From a virus: 50,454 bases of DNA. Numbering within the stretch: the stretch's first letter is position 1; the number at the start of each line of letters is the position of its first letter. The stretch is taken from the IMG/VR virus record IMGVR_UViG_3300030328_001951, positions 1-50,454 of that record. One strand, 5' to 3'. This document shows positions 16,255 through 24,189 of this stretch, piece by piece. The notes beneath the pieces were generated by a model. It worked only from the letters and a program-made list of their open reading frames with translations. It did no database searches and had not been told where the DNA came from. Made by a program: the position numbers and the translations under genes.

Positions 16255-16596
16255 ATGAGTAAATTGTCAACAGTTTTAGATGAATATTGGAAATCAATTG
16301 AGAAAATGGTTGAAACACGCAATGAAAAGCGAGCCAGTAAACGCATTTGGTTTAATAAATCTGTAAATACAAACGGAGTATGGCAAGATACAGCTATACA
16401 AATGGACGATATAGCAGATGTGATTGATGAGGGTTTTATTGTAAATATGTTTATTAAAGACATTAAAACCTGTGAAGATGAATTTGTAGAAACTACTGAT
16501 ATATTAACCAAAGCTAAGTTTATGCTTGCAGAGGGTACAGTACATCATTGCAAAAATGATACTCTGAGATATATGGTAGTCCCTACTGAAGAGTAG
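16255..16596 (+). CDS. Early protein of unknown function (113 aa)
   Basis: A 113-residue soluble protein (MSKLSTVLDEYWKSIEKMVE...) with TRNEKRASKRIWFNKSVNTN and a C-terminal LAEGTVHHCKNDTLRY. Ribosome site AAGGAAG. No family is recognised. It is the last gene before the long non-coding, hairpin-rich stretch. Confidence 0.65.
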   Translation: MSKLSTVLDEYWKSIEKMVETRNEKRASKRIWFNKSVNTNGVWQDTAIQMDDIADVIDEGFIVNMFIKDIKTCEDEFVETTDILTKAKFMLAEGTVHHCKNDTLRYMVVPTEE

Positions 16597-16611
16597 AATA
16601 ACCTTATGAAT

Positions 16612-16646
16612 AATAGTGTGGTGTCAGTATTTGGCACCACATTATT
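16612..16646 (+). other. Strong 14-bp hairpin after the 113-aa gene
   Basis: AATAGTGTGGTGTC (16612-16625) pairs with GGCACCACATTATT (16633-16646): 14 pairs, two of them G-U in the rightward transcript, loop AGTATTT. The G-U pairs would be A-C mismatches in the opposite strand, so the fold is selected as rightward RNA. It lacks a U-run. Confidence 0.75.
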
Positions 16647-16764
16647 GTGCTAGATGTGTTCCTTCATTCTTCAGTCACCCCTTACTTTTAGCTCGCCCAA
16701 AAGCTCACAAAAAAAAACTAAACCATAAGGAAACAAGCTGACTTTTAAACAAGATTTTTACAAT

Positions 16765-17433
16765 TTCCTTTATTTCTAGTCTTAAGGTAGGTAGTTAGTA
16801 AGATAGTAAAGATCTGTCACTAGCGAAAGCTATCACTTAAGTAATATGCTACTGCAAGCTCTCATGAATTAGTAGATGTTATTGCCTGTCTTGGTACCAC
16901 AATCTGTATAGGTCAAGATGAGACAGCAGAGTCATAGACACCCTAATCATTACCTTGGGTTAGACTAATTAACTAACCAGTCAAGTAGCATAATATTATC
17001 TTTACATATCTCCTGCGACTATGTGGATTCATTGAAATTATTCAACACATAGCGTATACAGTTAAGATTAAATGTAAAGTTAGAGAACAATGGTAGGTTA
17101 TTGCTGTAATAAAGATATCGCCCTCGCCGAGTTGTTACTCAAACAAGGTTTGCTCTGTACCTTGACACCAAAACAGAGCAAAATATATTAGGGAGCTGAC
17201 TGAAGTATGAAACTATATATAGTGTGGGGTAACACGCCATATAGTGAATAGTAAGAAGCTCCCTAATAAAACTATAAGAGGTTATGCGCATTAACATTCG
17301 TTAACGTCATGACATTAGCCACCATTGGAAAAACTATATATGAAATGATAGTTTAGTACAAGGCACGATGAATCTACCACGAGTTTGCAACGATGTGACA
17401 GTAGAAGAAGTGTTAGGGTTGTGTATAACCTCT
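16765..17433 (+). ncRNA. Candidate large structured RNA (no coding potential)
   Basis: 16597-17457 has no plausible gene. From 16765 it contains many stems: TATGCTACT (16845-16853)/AGTAGCATA (16984-16992), enclosing CTGTCT/AGACAG and GGTTAG/CTAACC; CTTTACAT (17000-17007)/ATGTAAAG (17072-17079), enclosing CTATGTG/CACATAG and TTGAA-ATTA-TTCAA; TTTGCTCTGT (17149-17158)/ACAGAGCAAA (17173-17182); TATTAGGGAGCT (17186-17197)/AGCTCCCTAATA (17257-17268) around ACTATAT/ATATAGT and GTGT/ACAC; and AGAGGTTAT (17277-17285)/ATAACCTCT (17425-17433) around TTAAC/GTTAA and AAACTAT/ATAGTTT. Also TAGC-GAAA-GCTA at 16821-16832. Such nested perfect stems are typical of large structured RNAs, some known from phages (GOLLD, ROOL), but I cannot assign a family. 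Ends are approximate. Confidence 0.6.
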
Positions 17434-17457
17434 AAAAATTAACAAAAGGAGTAAACA

Positions 17458-17628
17458 ATGATAAAAGTAAAATCAAAAGATGAAATAATACAAAGACTTG
17501 TAGATATCCTATCTAGTGAACCTATCTCTGATAAAATCTATGAAAATGATATTTATGAAAGTGGTTTAATAGATGCACTTAAATGGGTTTTAACAATTGA
17601 CAAAGGAGATAAAGAATGCAACGATTAA
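17458..17628 (+). CDS. Small acidic early protein (56 aa)
   Basis: ATG 17458 with AAAAGGAG upstream opens 56 codons (MIKVKSKDEIIQRLVDILSS...). The protein is helical and acidic. Its 3' end overlaps the next gene by 13 bp, so translation is coupled. The function is unknown. Confidence 0.6.
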   Translation: MIKVKSKDEIIQRLVDILSSEPISDKIYENDIYESGLIDALKWVLTIDKGDKECND

Positions 17629-17975
17629 TAGTAAAACAAACAGCAAGAACCGAAGGGCTAATGATATTAGAACCAAATGAATACAAACGTAGTGCATACA
17701 ATTGGATTGATTTAGGTTTTGTATGTCGTGGTCACAGAAACGATGAGGGTATAATACTTGTACAAATGAAAATAGGTTTGTTAAAAAACTTAGGTGCAAA
17801 AGTAAAACATTATCCAAATGAAATTGTAGATGTAATAGAAAAATATTACGGAGAACAATATGGTATTAGACATAATACACCTCATCTTACTGAACGAGTA
17901 TTGTGGCGTAAGCCAAACAACTTAAAAAAGTTAATCAAAAAATATAAAGGAAAGGACATGAGAACAAAATGGTAA
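17616..17975 (+). CDS. Early protein of unknown function (119 aa)
   Basis: A 119-residue basic protein (MQRLIVKQTARTEGLMILEP...) with GFVCRGHRNDEGIILVQMKI in the middle and a Lys-rich end (RKPNNLKKLIKKYKGKD). Ribosome site AAAGGAG. The basic tail may bind nucleic acid. No family is recognised. Confidence 0.65.
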   Translation: MQRLIVKQTARTEGLMILEPNEYKRSAYNWIDLGFVCRGHRNDEGIILVQMKIGLLKNLGAKVKHYPNEIVDVIEKYYGEQYGIRHNTPHLTERVLWRKPNNLKKLIKKYKGKDMRTKW

Positions 17976-18106
17976 TAACAGAACAAGATTTTGCAGTAAT
18001 GTGTGCTTGTCATGGAGGCAATCCTGACGATTATTCAAGATTCCAAAACTTAGGTGTTTGGATGTTTGAAGATGGCAGAATTATAGAACAAGAAGAGAAA
18101 AACTAA
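17969..18106 (+). CDS. Small acidic early protein (45 aa)
   Basis: ATG 17969 overlaps the end of the 119-residue gene and opens 45 codons (MVITEQDFAVMCACHGGNPD...), with a CxCH stretch near the start and an acidic end. The only ribosome site is a weak AAAGGA further upstream. The overlap and length favour a real gene, but the evidence is modest. Confidence 0.5.
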   Translation: MVITEQDFAVMCACHGGNPDDYSRFQNLGVWMFEDGRIIEQEEKN

Positions 18107-18141
18107 TAGTAATTCTCTTAGAAATGAATTAAATTCTAACA

Positions 18142-18213
18142 GGAATAAAGGAAGTAATTATTATGTTTCATCTTCCTTTGGTACACAAACTGCTTCCTTT
18201 ATTTCTAATATAA
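18142..18213 (+). promoter_or_regulatory. Hairpin with an embedded 16-residue leader peptide frame
   Basis: GGAATAAAGGAAG (18142-18154) pairs with CTTCCTTTATTTC (18193-18205), 13 pairs with one G-U. Between them ATG 18163 opens a short frame, MFHLPLVHKLLPLFLI, ending in TAA at 18211-18213; its ribosome site (AAGGAAG) is inside the left arm. A second CTTCCTTT (18172-18179) could pair with the same arm. This looks like a translation-coupled leader controlling the 97-residue gene at 18231. Confidence 0.45.
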
Positions 18214-18230
18214 AACAAACGGAGGTAAAA

Positions 18231-18524
18231 ATGAGATGTATGATACATCCAAACGTCAAACCAGAAATGATTGAAACTAGTTATGTAGAGCTAGATTCAA
18301 TAACTGAAGAATATGTAACTAAAGGTCACGATGTTTTGTATTGCCCACAATGCTTTGAAGATGCATATGAAAAAGGTAAAACTATGCGTATGCAAATGCA
18401 AGCAGCACCTTTTAGATACGAATTAACTAAAGAAGAGTGTAGTGCGATAGAAATACAAAATAAACTAAGGGATTTAGAAAATAACCATATTGATAGATGG
18501 TTAGAAGGAGGAGAACATAAATGA
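18231..18524 (+). CDS. Early protein with putative zinc-binding pairs (97 aa)
   Basis: A 97-residue protein beginning MRCMIHPNVKPEM and containing LYCPQCFEDAYEKGK near residues 36-50; a CxxH at 3-6 with CxxC at 38-41 could bind zinc. The C-terminus is a charged helix. Strong ribosome site ACGGAGG. It overlaps the next gene by ATGA. Possibly a small regulator, by residue pattern only. Confidence 0.65.
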   Translation: MRCMIHPNVKPEMIETSYVELDSITEEYVTKGHDVLYCPQCFEDAYEKGKTMRMQMQAAPFRYELTKEECSAIEIQNKLRDLENNHIDRWLEGGEHK

Positions 18525-18814
18525 ATAAAATGACATTACTTGGTCAATTTAGTAAAACATTAGGTTATCTTGCTTTTGGTTTAAACAATGTGTTACGATT
18601 CGTAGGTACAGCAACTAGTAAAGTTGGTAATGTTGTTAGTAATAAACAACGTTACGACATAGAAGTACTTGTTGATGGAGCTACAACAATAACACATAAA
18701 AACCAAACAGAAGTACAATTGCGTAATTGTCTTGAGGGCATGGATAGATTTGGTGTTACAGAAGTAATTATAAAACAACATCTTAAACAACAGGAGAAAG
18801 AAAATGACAACTAA
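18521..18814 (+). CDS. Early protein of unknown function (97 aa)
   Basis: A 97-residue protein; the N-terminus (LGYLAFGLNNVLRFVGTATS) is amphipathic or weakly hydrophobic, and the C-terminal half is alpha/beta (RYDIEVLVDGATTITHKNQT). Ribosome site GGAGGAG. Its 3' end overlaps the next gene by 11 bp. No family is recognised. Confidence 0.62.
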   Translation: MNKMTLLGQFSKTLGYLAFGLNNVLRFVGTATSKVGNVVSNKQRYDIEVLVDGATTITHKNQTEVQLRNCLEGMDRFGVTEVIIKQHLKQQEKENDN

Positions 18815-18953
18815 AGAGTTATTAAAAGACATACAAGAGTTTCTTGACCAACTTGGTACAGCTAAACCATTGTATGTAACTAAAGCTAAAGAGTTATCAA
18901 AAGCTATTGATTATCACTTAGGAGTTTATGATAATGTATCTGAAATTAAATAA
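18804..18953 (+). CDS. Small helical early protein (49 aa)
   Basis: ATG 18804 with AGGAGAAAG upstream gives 49 codons (MTTKELLKDIQEFLDQLGTA...). It is predicted to be all helical, with overlaps on both sides, which supports a real coupled gene. The function is unknown. Confidence 0.6.
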   Translation: MTTKELLKDIQEFLDQLGTAKPLYVTKAKELSKAIDYHLGVYDNVSEIK

Positions 18954-19131
18954 AGATAATAGGTTACAGTTTGGGGTGCTTTTAACACTAGACGAAGTAG
19001 ATACAATTATACTTGGTTTAGAAAAGTTATCAGCACCAAAAGCTGACACTTTACAAACAGAGCTTTTTCATTTAAAGGCTAAAGCTAAAATTAAAGGAAG
19101 ACAAACCTATGGAGAAACAAAAAAACTGTGA
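18934..19131 (+). CDS. Small early protein of unknown function (65 aa)
   Basis: ATG 18934 is chosen because GGAG (18921-18924) is nine bases upstream; the ATG at 18928 is too close. The 65 residues (MYLKLNKDNRLQFGVLLTLD...) begin with two strands, then helices with a basic C-terminus. No family is recognised. Confidence 0.6.
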   Translation: MYLKLNKDNRLQFGVLLTLDEVDTIILGLEKLSAPKADTLQTELFHLKAKAKIKGRQTYGETKKL

Positions 19132-19240
19132 ACATGAAAACAAAGAATATATTCCTGCAGAAATTGAAAACAATGTGCAGGAAAATTTAATTTGTTTAGA
19201 CTGTCACACAAACTTATCACTAGAAAGGGAGGACATATGA
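19109..19240 (+). CDS. Small putative zinc-finger protein (43 aa)
   Basis: ATG 19109 opens 43 codons (MEKQKNCEHENKEYIPAEIE...), with C7-x-H9 near the start and LICLDCHTN (CxxC, then H) near residue 29, so four metal ligands are available. Its TGA overlaps the ATG of the DUF932 gene. It is probably a tiny zinc-binding protein. Confidence 0.6.
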   Translation: MEKQKNCEHENKEYIPAEIENNVQENLICLDCHTNLSLEREDI

Positions 19241-20238
19241 GTCCAGCATTTATAGATAATATGATGTACGTTGGAGATACACCTTGGCACAAGCAAGGAA
19301 TTAGAGTGCAAGATGCTCCAACAATAGAAGAAGCATTACAATATGCTAAATTAGGTTGGAAAGTAAATAAACGTAAAACTTATTACTTTGACAACAATAT
19401 ACACAACCAAGCAATGCCTACTGGAGGATACTGCACATATAGAGCAGATACTGGTCAGGTACTAGGTAAAGGTGTGTCTGAAAGATATGGTGTTTTACAA
19501 AACGAAGAAGCTTTTGCACCATTTGAACCATTACTAGATATGGGTTTCAAATTAGAAACAGCTGGTAGCGTTCAAGATGGTAGAAAAGTATGGATACTTG
19601 CTAAATCACCAGAAAGATATACTGTTGGAAACGATGACGTAATAGACCAATATGTATTATTATATACATCACACGATGGTTCAGCTGGTAGTGTTTTCAG
19701 ACCTACAGGTGTTCGTGTAGTATGTTACAATACTATTGAACTAGCATTATCAAAACAGGCTAAATGGAACTATTCATTAAAACATACTAGTAGCATTAAA
19801 GAACGAGTAAAGAATCTTACAAATATAATAGCAAGATCTAACGGTGACTTTAAAACTGCTATTAATGATATGAATAATTTCAACGAAGTAGAAATGAACG
19901 AAGATTCATTAGACTTATATCTTGAAACAGTTATACCATTCTTAAAAGACAGAAACAAAGAATCCAAACCTGATATGGATATATTTGTACGCAATACTGC
20001 GTTACCTGTATATAATAAGATAAAAGATAACTTTTACAATGGTATAGGTAATAAAGGTGAAACACTATGGGATGCATACAATGCAATAACACAGTACTAC
20101 ACACATGACAAACAATACAAAGACTGGGTAAGAACTACACAGTTTGGTGCTGGCTATGATTATAATGTAAAAGCATTTAAAATAGCACAGAAGTTTGTAA
20201 AAGTTACAAAAAAACAACAACACATTAGTTTAAACTAG
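19237..20238 (+). CDS. DUF932 / phage-plasmid-like protein (333 aa)
   Basis: ATG 19237 is used because GGGAGG lies six bases upstream and MSPAFIDNMMYVGDTPWHKQ is the usual start of this family; a frame-open upstream TTG would add 15 residues. Family features include PWHKQG near residue 18, YRADTGQVLGKGVSERYGVL in the middle and FRPTGVRVVCYNT near 150. DUF932 proteins (TIGR03299 type) are common next to phage recombination genes; their biochemical role is not settled. Here it directly precedes the ERF and SSB-like genes. Confidence 0.85.
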   Translation: MSPAFIDNMMYVGDTPWHKQGIRVQDAPTIEEALQYAKLGWKVNKRKTYYFDNNIHNQAMPTGGYCTYRADTGQVLGKGVSERYGVLQNEEAFAPFEPLLDMGFKLETAGSVQDGRKVWILAKSPERYTVGNDDVIDQYVLLYTSHDGSAGSVFRPTGVRVVCYNTIELALSKQAKWNYSLKHTSSIKERVKNLTNIIARSNGDFKTAINDMNNFNEVEMNEDSLDLYLETVIPFLKDRNKESKPDMDIFVRNTALPVYNKIKDNFYNGIGNKGETLWDAYNAITQYYTHDKQYKDWVRTTQFGAGYDYNVKAFKIAQKFVKVTKKQQHISLN

Positions 20239-20248
20239 GAGGTAATTA

Positions 20249-20872
20249 ATGAGTGACTTTAAAACAGCAACTATTACAGAAAAACTAAATTACATACAGC
20301 ATGAGCTGAAAGTAAAAAAGTCAAATGTAAATAGTTTTGCTAAATTTAACTACAGAACACTAGATGACATCTTTGAAAATGTAAAGCCGCTGCTAGATAA
20401 AACTGGTTGCATTATTACAATTTCTGATGAACTAGTAGACAAAAACAATGGTACATACATTAAAGCAACAGTTGAACTATCTGATGGAAATGATTCTAAA
20501 TCTGTAGATGCATTTGCTAGAGAATCTGTTGGTAAAAAAGGTATGGATGACCCACAGATGACAGGTACTGCATCAACGTATGCTCGTAAGTATGCTTGTA
20601 ATGGTTTGTTTGCTATTGATGATACAGAAGATTCTGATAGTATGGATAATCGTAAACAGACATTGCTTAATGGTAAAGAACCTACAAAAGGTCACATAAC
20701 TGTAGAGCAAAATATCAAGTTAGATAGATTATCACGAGATCCAGCTTTAAAAGGTTCTGGTACTTCAGCAAAGGTTAGAAAATTAATTGACGAAAACCCT
20801 ACTGAAGAAAGAGCTGCTAAAGCTATAACTAAATTACAAAACGCAATTAAAAAAGCAAAGGAGACTAAATAA
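20249..20872 (+). CDS. erf: ERF-family single-strand annealing protein (207 aa)
   Basis: A 207-residue protein with the ERF recombinase pattern: FNYRTLDDIFENVKPLLDK near residue 33, ELSDGNDSKSVDAFAR in the middle and the signature MTGTASTYARKYACNGLFAI at about 98-117, followed by acidic DDTEDSDS. ERF proteins form rings on single-stranded DNA and promote annealing during phage recombination and circularisation. The C-terminal quarter is a basic helical tail. Strong ribosome site AGGAGG; it is coupled to the SSB-like gene by TAATG. Confidence 0.9.
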   Translation: MSDFKTATITEKLNYIQHELKVKKSNVNSFAKFNYRTLDDIFENVKPLLDKTGCIITISDELVDKNNGTYIKATVELSDGNDSKSVDAFARESVGKKGMDDPQMTGTASTYARKYACNGLFAIDDTEDSDSMDNRKQTLLNGKEPTKGHITVEQNIKLDRLSRDPALKGSGTSAKVRKLIDENPTEERAAKAITKLQNAIKKAKETK

Positions 20873-21402
20873 TGGCTGCATGTTACAGACAAGTCGTTAA
20901 AGCTAAATCAGTATCAGTAAGATACAATGAACCACCTAAATCATATATGAATTGGAACAATGATGTATGTTTAGATGTTGTAATAGAAAAACAAAGTAAA
21001 GATGGTGAGTCTTATGACTACACATTTACTATTTTTGGAAACTACAAAAAAGACAACCCTAAAAACAAATGGGGAAGTGCATTTAAAGTTTCTAAATTCT
21101 TTGAGGCTGTAGGTGTTAACACTAAAGACATCAACGATGATATGATAATACCTGATGCGTGGTTTGACCAAGCAGTAGGTAAAGAGTTTTCTTATATTAC
21201 ATATCCTAGTGATAGGCTTAAAGACGATGGTAAACCATTTTGGAATGATTATGACATTGTTATGTCAGCAGCTGCTGGTCAAGATGCTCACAAAGCAGAT
21301 TTTGACAAGCAAGTAGCTGATGGATGGATTAAAGTCTATGAAGAACCTACTGAAGAACCTTCTGCTGATAGTTCTGATGTAGATGACGATATGGACTTAT
21401 AA
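20872..21402 (+). CDS. Putative single-stranded DNA-binding protein (176 aa)
   Basis: A 176-residue protein with an OB-like beta-rich core (NDVCLDVVIEKQSKDGESYD; YTFTIFGNYKKD) and a very acidic end (DSSDVDDDMDL). An acidic C-terminal tail on an OB protein is typical of phage and bacterial SSBs, where it recruits replication partners. It is located between ERF and the primase-helicase and coupled to both by TAATG junctions. No direct family match is recognised, so the call is by pattern and context. Confidence 0.65.
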   Translation: MAACYRQVVKAKSVSVRYNEPPKSYMNWNNDVCLDVVIEKQSKDGESYDYTFTIFGNYKKDNPKNKWGSAFKVSKFFEAVGVNTKDINDDMIIPDAWFDQAVGKEFSYITYPSDRLKDDGKPFWNDYDIVMSAAAGQDAHKADFDKQVADGWIKVYEEPTEEPSADSSDVDDDMDL

Positions 21403-21674
21403 TGCATAAGCCTACAGTAAAATCAATATTACTGAATTGGCTTAAATCTCGTATAGACGCTGGTAACTTTTTAGTTGCCAGCCACGAGATTGAGCAAGAC
21501 CTAAGAGATTATGGTTTGTTATTTTACGATACCATGTTTAATGCAGGTACTGCAGGTAGACAATGGCGTGAATTTAAACGTAATCCTGAGCTAATGAAGG
21601 CTATTGATGTAAAAGAAGTTAAACAAATACAAACAAAAAGCACAGAACACACATGGGAATTAATAACTATCTAA
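21402..21674 (+). CDS. Small protein between SSB and primase-helicase (90 aa)
   Basis: A 90-residue protein, helical with a possible winged-helix shape (SRIDAGNFLVASHEIEQDLR, then TAGRQWREFKRN). It begins in a TAATG overlap and overlaps the primase-helicase gene by 22 bp. The position suggests a replication accessory, such as a helicase loader or DNA-binding partner (inference). Confidence 0.6.
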   Translation: MHKPTVKSILLNWLKSRIDAGNFLVASHEIEQDLRDYGLLFYDTMFNAGTAGRQWREFKRNPELMKAIDVKEVKQIQTKSTEHTWELITI

Positions 21675-23494
21675 TAGAATACGCAATTAATACAATTGCA
21701 AATCGCAAAAAGTTCTGTACGCTTGCTGATTTCAAAGATGTGCTAAACAAAAACAAAGGGAGAGAACTATATCGTAGTATGTTCTTATATCATCCTGATG
21801 AAATAAATAAGCATTTTGAAGAAAATGGTAGCGTAGCTAAATACAATGGCAAACAGGCAATAGATAAGTTATATATTGACGTAGACCTAGAAGGACAAAA
21901 ACAAGGTGATGAAACAATAAATAAAGTTGGTAACCTTGTTAATGACATTCTAAAGTTAGGTGTTAAACATGAACACATTAACGTATGGTTTTCTGGTAGA
22001 GGTTTTCACATACATTTACCAGATATATATGGTTTTGAACCTAGCAGCAGCATTGCAGCACAAGTTCGTGCAACTATGCAACGTGATTTTGCTAAGTACA
22101 TAGATAATATATACGATAATACGAGACTTATTCGTTCAAGCTATTCTCTTAACAAAAAATCAAACAGGTATAAAGTTCCCTTACCTTTATCAGCAGTTAC
22201 TTCTAACAAATGGTCATACACATATGTATTGGATTTCGCTAAAACCAATTCTAAAATGTATGCACATAAGAAGTTACCTGATAAGGTAAGTGAGCTTTAC
22301 CCTAGCTTACTTCCACATATACCTAGTAAGAAAAATGAAAAAGTAACTAAAGCTATATTTACTAATGTCAAATACAAACCAACAAAGCATATTACATGTA
22401 TACAACATATGTATAATGCTGGTTACGTACATGGACATAGACATAAGCATTTATTACGTCTTGCTAGTTTGTGGATAACAAAGTTTGGTTTTCCAAAAGA
22501 AGCTGTTATGAGTATGGCTAGAACTTGGAACAATTCATTAACACAACCATTGCCTAATGAAGAAGTTAGTACTGTACTAAGAAGTATTACTAACAAAGAT
22601 GGATATAACTTTAGTTGTAGAGATGAAGTGCTTTCTAAGTATTGCGATAGTAAATGTACTTTATATAGATACAAAGATCTGGATGAAAATATAACAGCAG
22701 TTAATTCTAGTCAGATGGCACAAATATTACTAGAAGCTTACACAGAAGATTTTACTAATAGGTCTTTTAACATAAAGGAAATATTTCCATTTATGACACA
22801 AGACTATGTAATCAAATGTGGTGAGCTTGTAGTACTTACAGGTGACACTAAACTAGGTAAAACTGCATTCTGGCAATACATTATTGCTAATATAGATATT
22901 CCAACATTGTTTCTATCTTTAGAAGTACAAGCTAAACTAATGTCTAGACGATTCTATCAAATTGCTCTAAACCAAAGCAAAACACAAATTGAAAATATGT
23001 TTATTGCTGGTGATAGACCAAAAATAGAAGAAGCAGTCAATAGATTAGAACATCTACAAATTATAGATGCCAGCACAGCACCTGATATAAGTCAATATGC
23101 TGAAATGGTAGATAAACATGATGTTAAAATTATTGTTGTAGACACACTAGACGTTGTACAAGCTAAGTTTGCTAAAAAAGAACCATTGCAACAGCAAATA
23201 TATATTGTTAATGCTCTCAAAAACCTTGCAGTCGAAAAAGACATTATTGTACTTGCAGTTAACCATTTATCAAAAAGTGCAAGCTACAGACATAAAGAAG
23301 GTGAAGAGCTTGATGTATATAGTGCTAAAGGTGCTAGTGATGTAGCACAAAAATCTGATAAAATCATAGCGTTTATGGGTAATAAACAAAGTAAAAAGCG
23401 TAAGATAAAATCTCTTGCGTCTCGTGATGAATCAGACTTTGAAATAGTTACAGCATTTGATTGGAAAACATTTAGTTTTTCTAAATATGCTTAA
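21653..23494 (+). CDS. Primase-helicase (AEP primase plus RecA-type helicase), 613 aa
   Basis: A two-part replication enzyme. Residues about 40-230 are an archaeo-eukaryotic-type primase: catalytic D76-x-D78 in LYIDVDLE, the nucleotide-binding SGRGFHIH at 114-121, and an Arg-rich strand RLIRSSYSLNKK at 158-169. Cysteines 322, 331 and 335 may bind zinc. From about 350 there is a RecA-fold helicase with Walker A GDTKLGKT (397-404), Walker B IIVVDTLD (D497) and a later VNHLSK motif. It would prime and unwind DNA at the fork. No phage DNA polymerase is present, so elongation presumably uses a host polymerase. Confidence 0.88.
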   Translation: MGINNYLIEYAINTIANRKKFCTLADFKDVLNKNKGRELYRSMFLYHPDEINKHFEENGSVAKYNGKQAIDKLYIDVDLEGQKQGDETINKVGNLVNDILKLGVKHEHINVWFSGRGFHIHLPDIYGFEPSSSIAAQVRATMQRDFAKYIDNIYDNTRLIRSSYSLNKKSNRYKVPLPLSAVTSNKWSYTYVLDFAKTNSKMYAHKKLPDKVSELYPSLLPHIPSKKNEKVTKAIFTNVKYKPTKHITCIQHMYNAGYVHGHRHKHLLRLASLWITKFGFPKEAVMSMARTWNNSLTQPLPNEEVSTVLRSITNKDGYNFSCRDEVLSKYCDSKCTLYRYKDLDENITAVNSSQMAQILLEAYTEDFTNRSFNIKEIFPFMTQDYVIKCGELVVLTGDTKLGKTAFWQYIIANIDIPTLFLSLEVQAKLMSRRFYQIALNQSKTQIENMFIAGDRPKIEEAVNRLEHLQIIDASTAPDISQYAEMVDKHDVKIIVVDTLDVVQAKFAKKEPLQQQIYIVNALKNLAVEKDIIVLAVNHLSKSASYRHKEGEELDVYSAKGASDVAQKSDKIIAFMGNKQSKKRKIKSLASRDESDFEIVTAFDWKTFSFSKYA

Positions 23495-23503
23495 ATAAAC
23501 AAC

Positions 23504-23538
23504 ATAAGTGAGGGGAGCTAACAACTTCCCTCATTTAT
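23504..23538 (+). other. 13-bp hairpin after the primase-helicase gene
   Basis: ATAAGTGAGGGGA (23504-23516) pairs with TTCCCTCATTTAT (23526-23538), 13 pairs with two G-U, loop GCTAACAAC. It is followed by AAATAAAAGGG, so no U-run. The G-U pairs again only form in the rightward transcript. Confidence 0.7.
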
Positions 23539-23553
23539 AAATAAAAGGGTACT

Positions 23554-23790
23554 ATGAAAAATACAACACATTACACTATACTAGGTGTACCAATAGTTAA
23601 AATATCAAAAAGAGTAGATAGTGACGGAACCAATACCTATCATAGTAATAGAATAATATTGTTCAATTTATTTTTGTTTGGTGCAGGATACGCCTCACAA
23701 AAAGAGAGTGAACACATACATTTTAACGTAGGAATTACAAAGTTTGAATTACTTTGGAGTTTCTGCATAAGAAAAAGGTGGTTATTATGA
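23554..23790 (+). CDS. Small early protein, possible membrane association (78 aa)
   Basis: A 78-residue protein with a hydrophobic stretch IILFNLFLFGAGYA near 34-47 and a basic, aromatic end (WSFCIRKRWLL). Its TGA overlaps the next ATG. The function is unknown; membrane association is possible. Confidence 0.55.
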   Translation: MKNTTHYTILGVPIVKISKRVDSDGTNTYHSNRIILFNLFLFGAGYASQKESEHIHFNVGITKFELLWSFCIRKRWLL

Positions 23791-23972
23791 AAATATATCC
23801 TAATTTAGCATCAACTAAGATGCAACAATTAATATCATTACTAAGTGATTTAGAACATACTGATAGACAACGTATGTCTAGCGATGGTCAAGAAGCACTT
23901 GATAATATATTTGAGCTACTAGGCATGCCTAAATATGATGATGTTATTAGAAAATCAGAAGAGGAAGAATAA
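23787..23972 (+). CDS. Small early protein of unknown function (61 aa)
   Basis: ATG 23787 overlaps the preceding stop (ATGA) and is preferred over ATG 23754 inside the previous gene. The 61 residues (MKIYPNLASTKMQQLISLLS...) are helical, with an acidic end KSEEEE. No family is recognised. Confidence 0.58.
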   Translation: MKIYPNLASTKMQQLISLLSDLEHTDRQRMSSDGQEALDNIFELLGMPKYDDVIRKSEEEE

Positions 23973-23973
23973 C

Positions 23974-24189
23974 ATGGCTAAATACGAATGGAATGTAACA
24001 AGACAAAAAGCTGGTACTGAAATATATGTAAGTAACGCTTATAAAGATTTCTTTATAGGTGAGCAAGACGAACATACTTCAGAAGAATCTGCAAGAATGA
24101 CTATTCTAATTGCACATATATGTAAAAATGCATTGAATGAGAATAATCCATATAAAGAACATGAGGATTATACAAATGAGCGGAGGTAG
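23974..24189 (+). CDS. Small early protein of unknown function (71 aa)
   Basis: ATG 23974 follows GAGGAA and gives MAKYEWNVTRQKAGTEIYVS and 51 further residues; the earlier in-frame ATGs lie in the previous gene. The protein appears alpha/beta. Its end overlaps the resolvase gene by 14 bp. No family is recognised. Confidence 0.58.
   Translation: MAKYEWNVTRQKAGTEIYVSNAYKDFFIGEQDEHTSEESARMTILIAHICKNALNENNPYKEHEDYTNERR

Noticed and set aside
16236-16511. Minus-strand frame of 91 codons opposite the 113-residue gene
   Set aside because: It is antisense to a better-supported gene with a ribosome site and in the direction of its neighbours.
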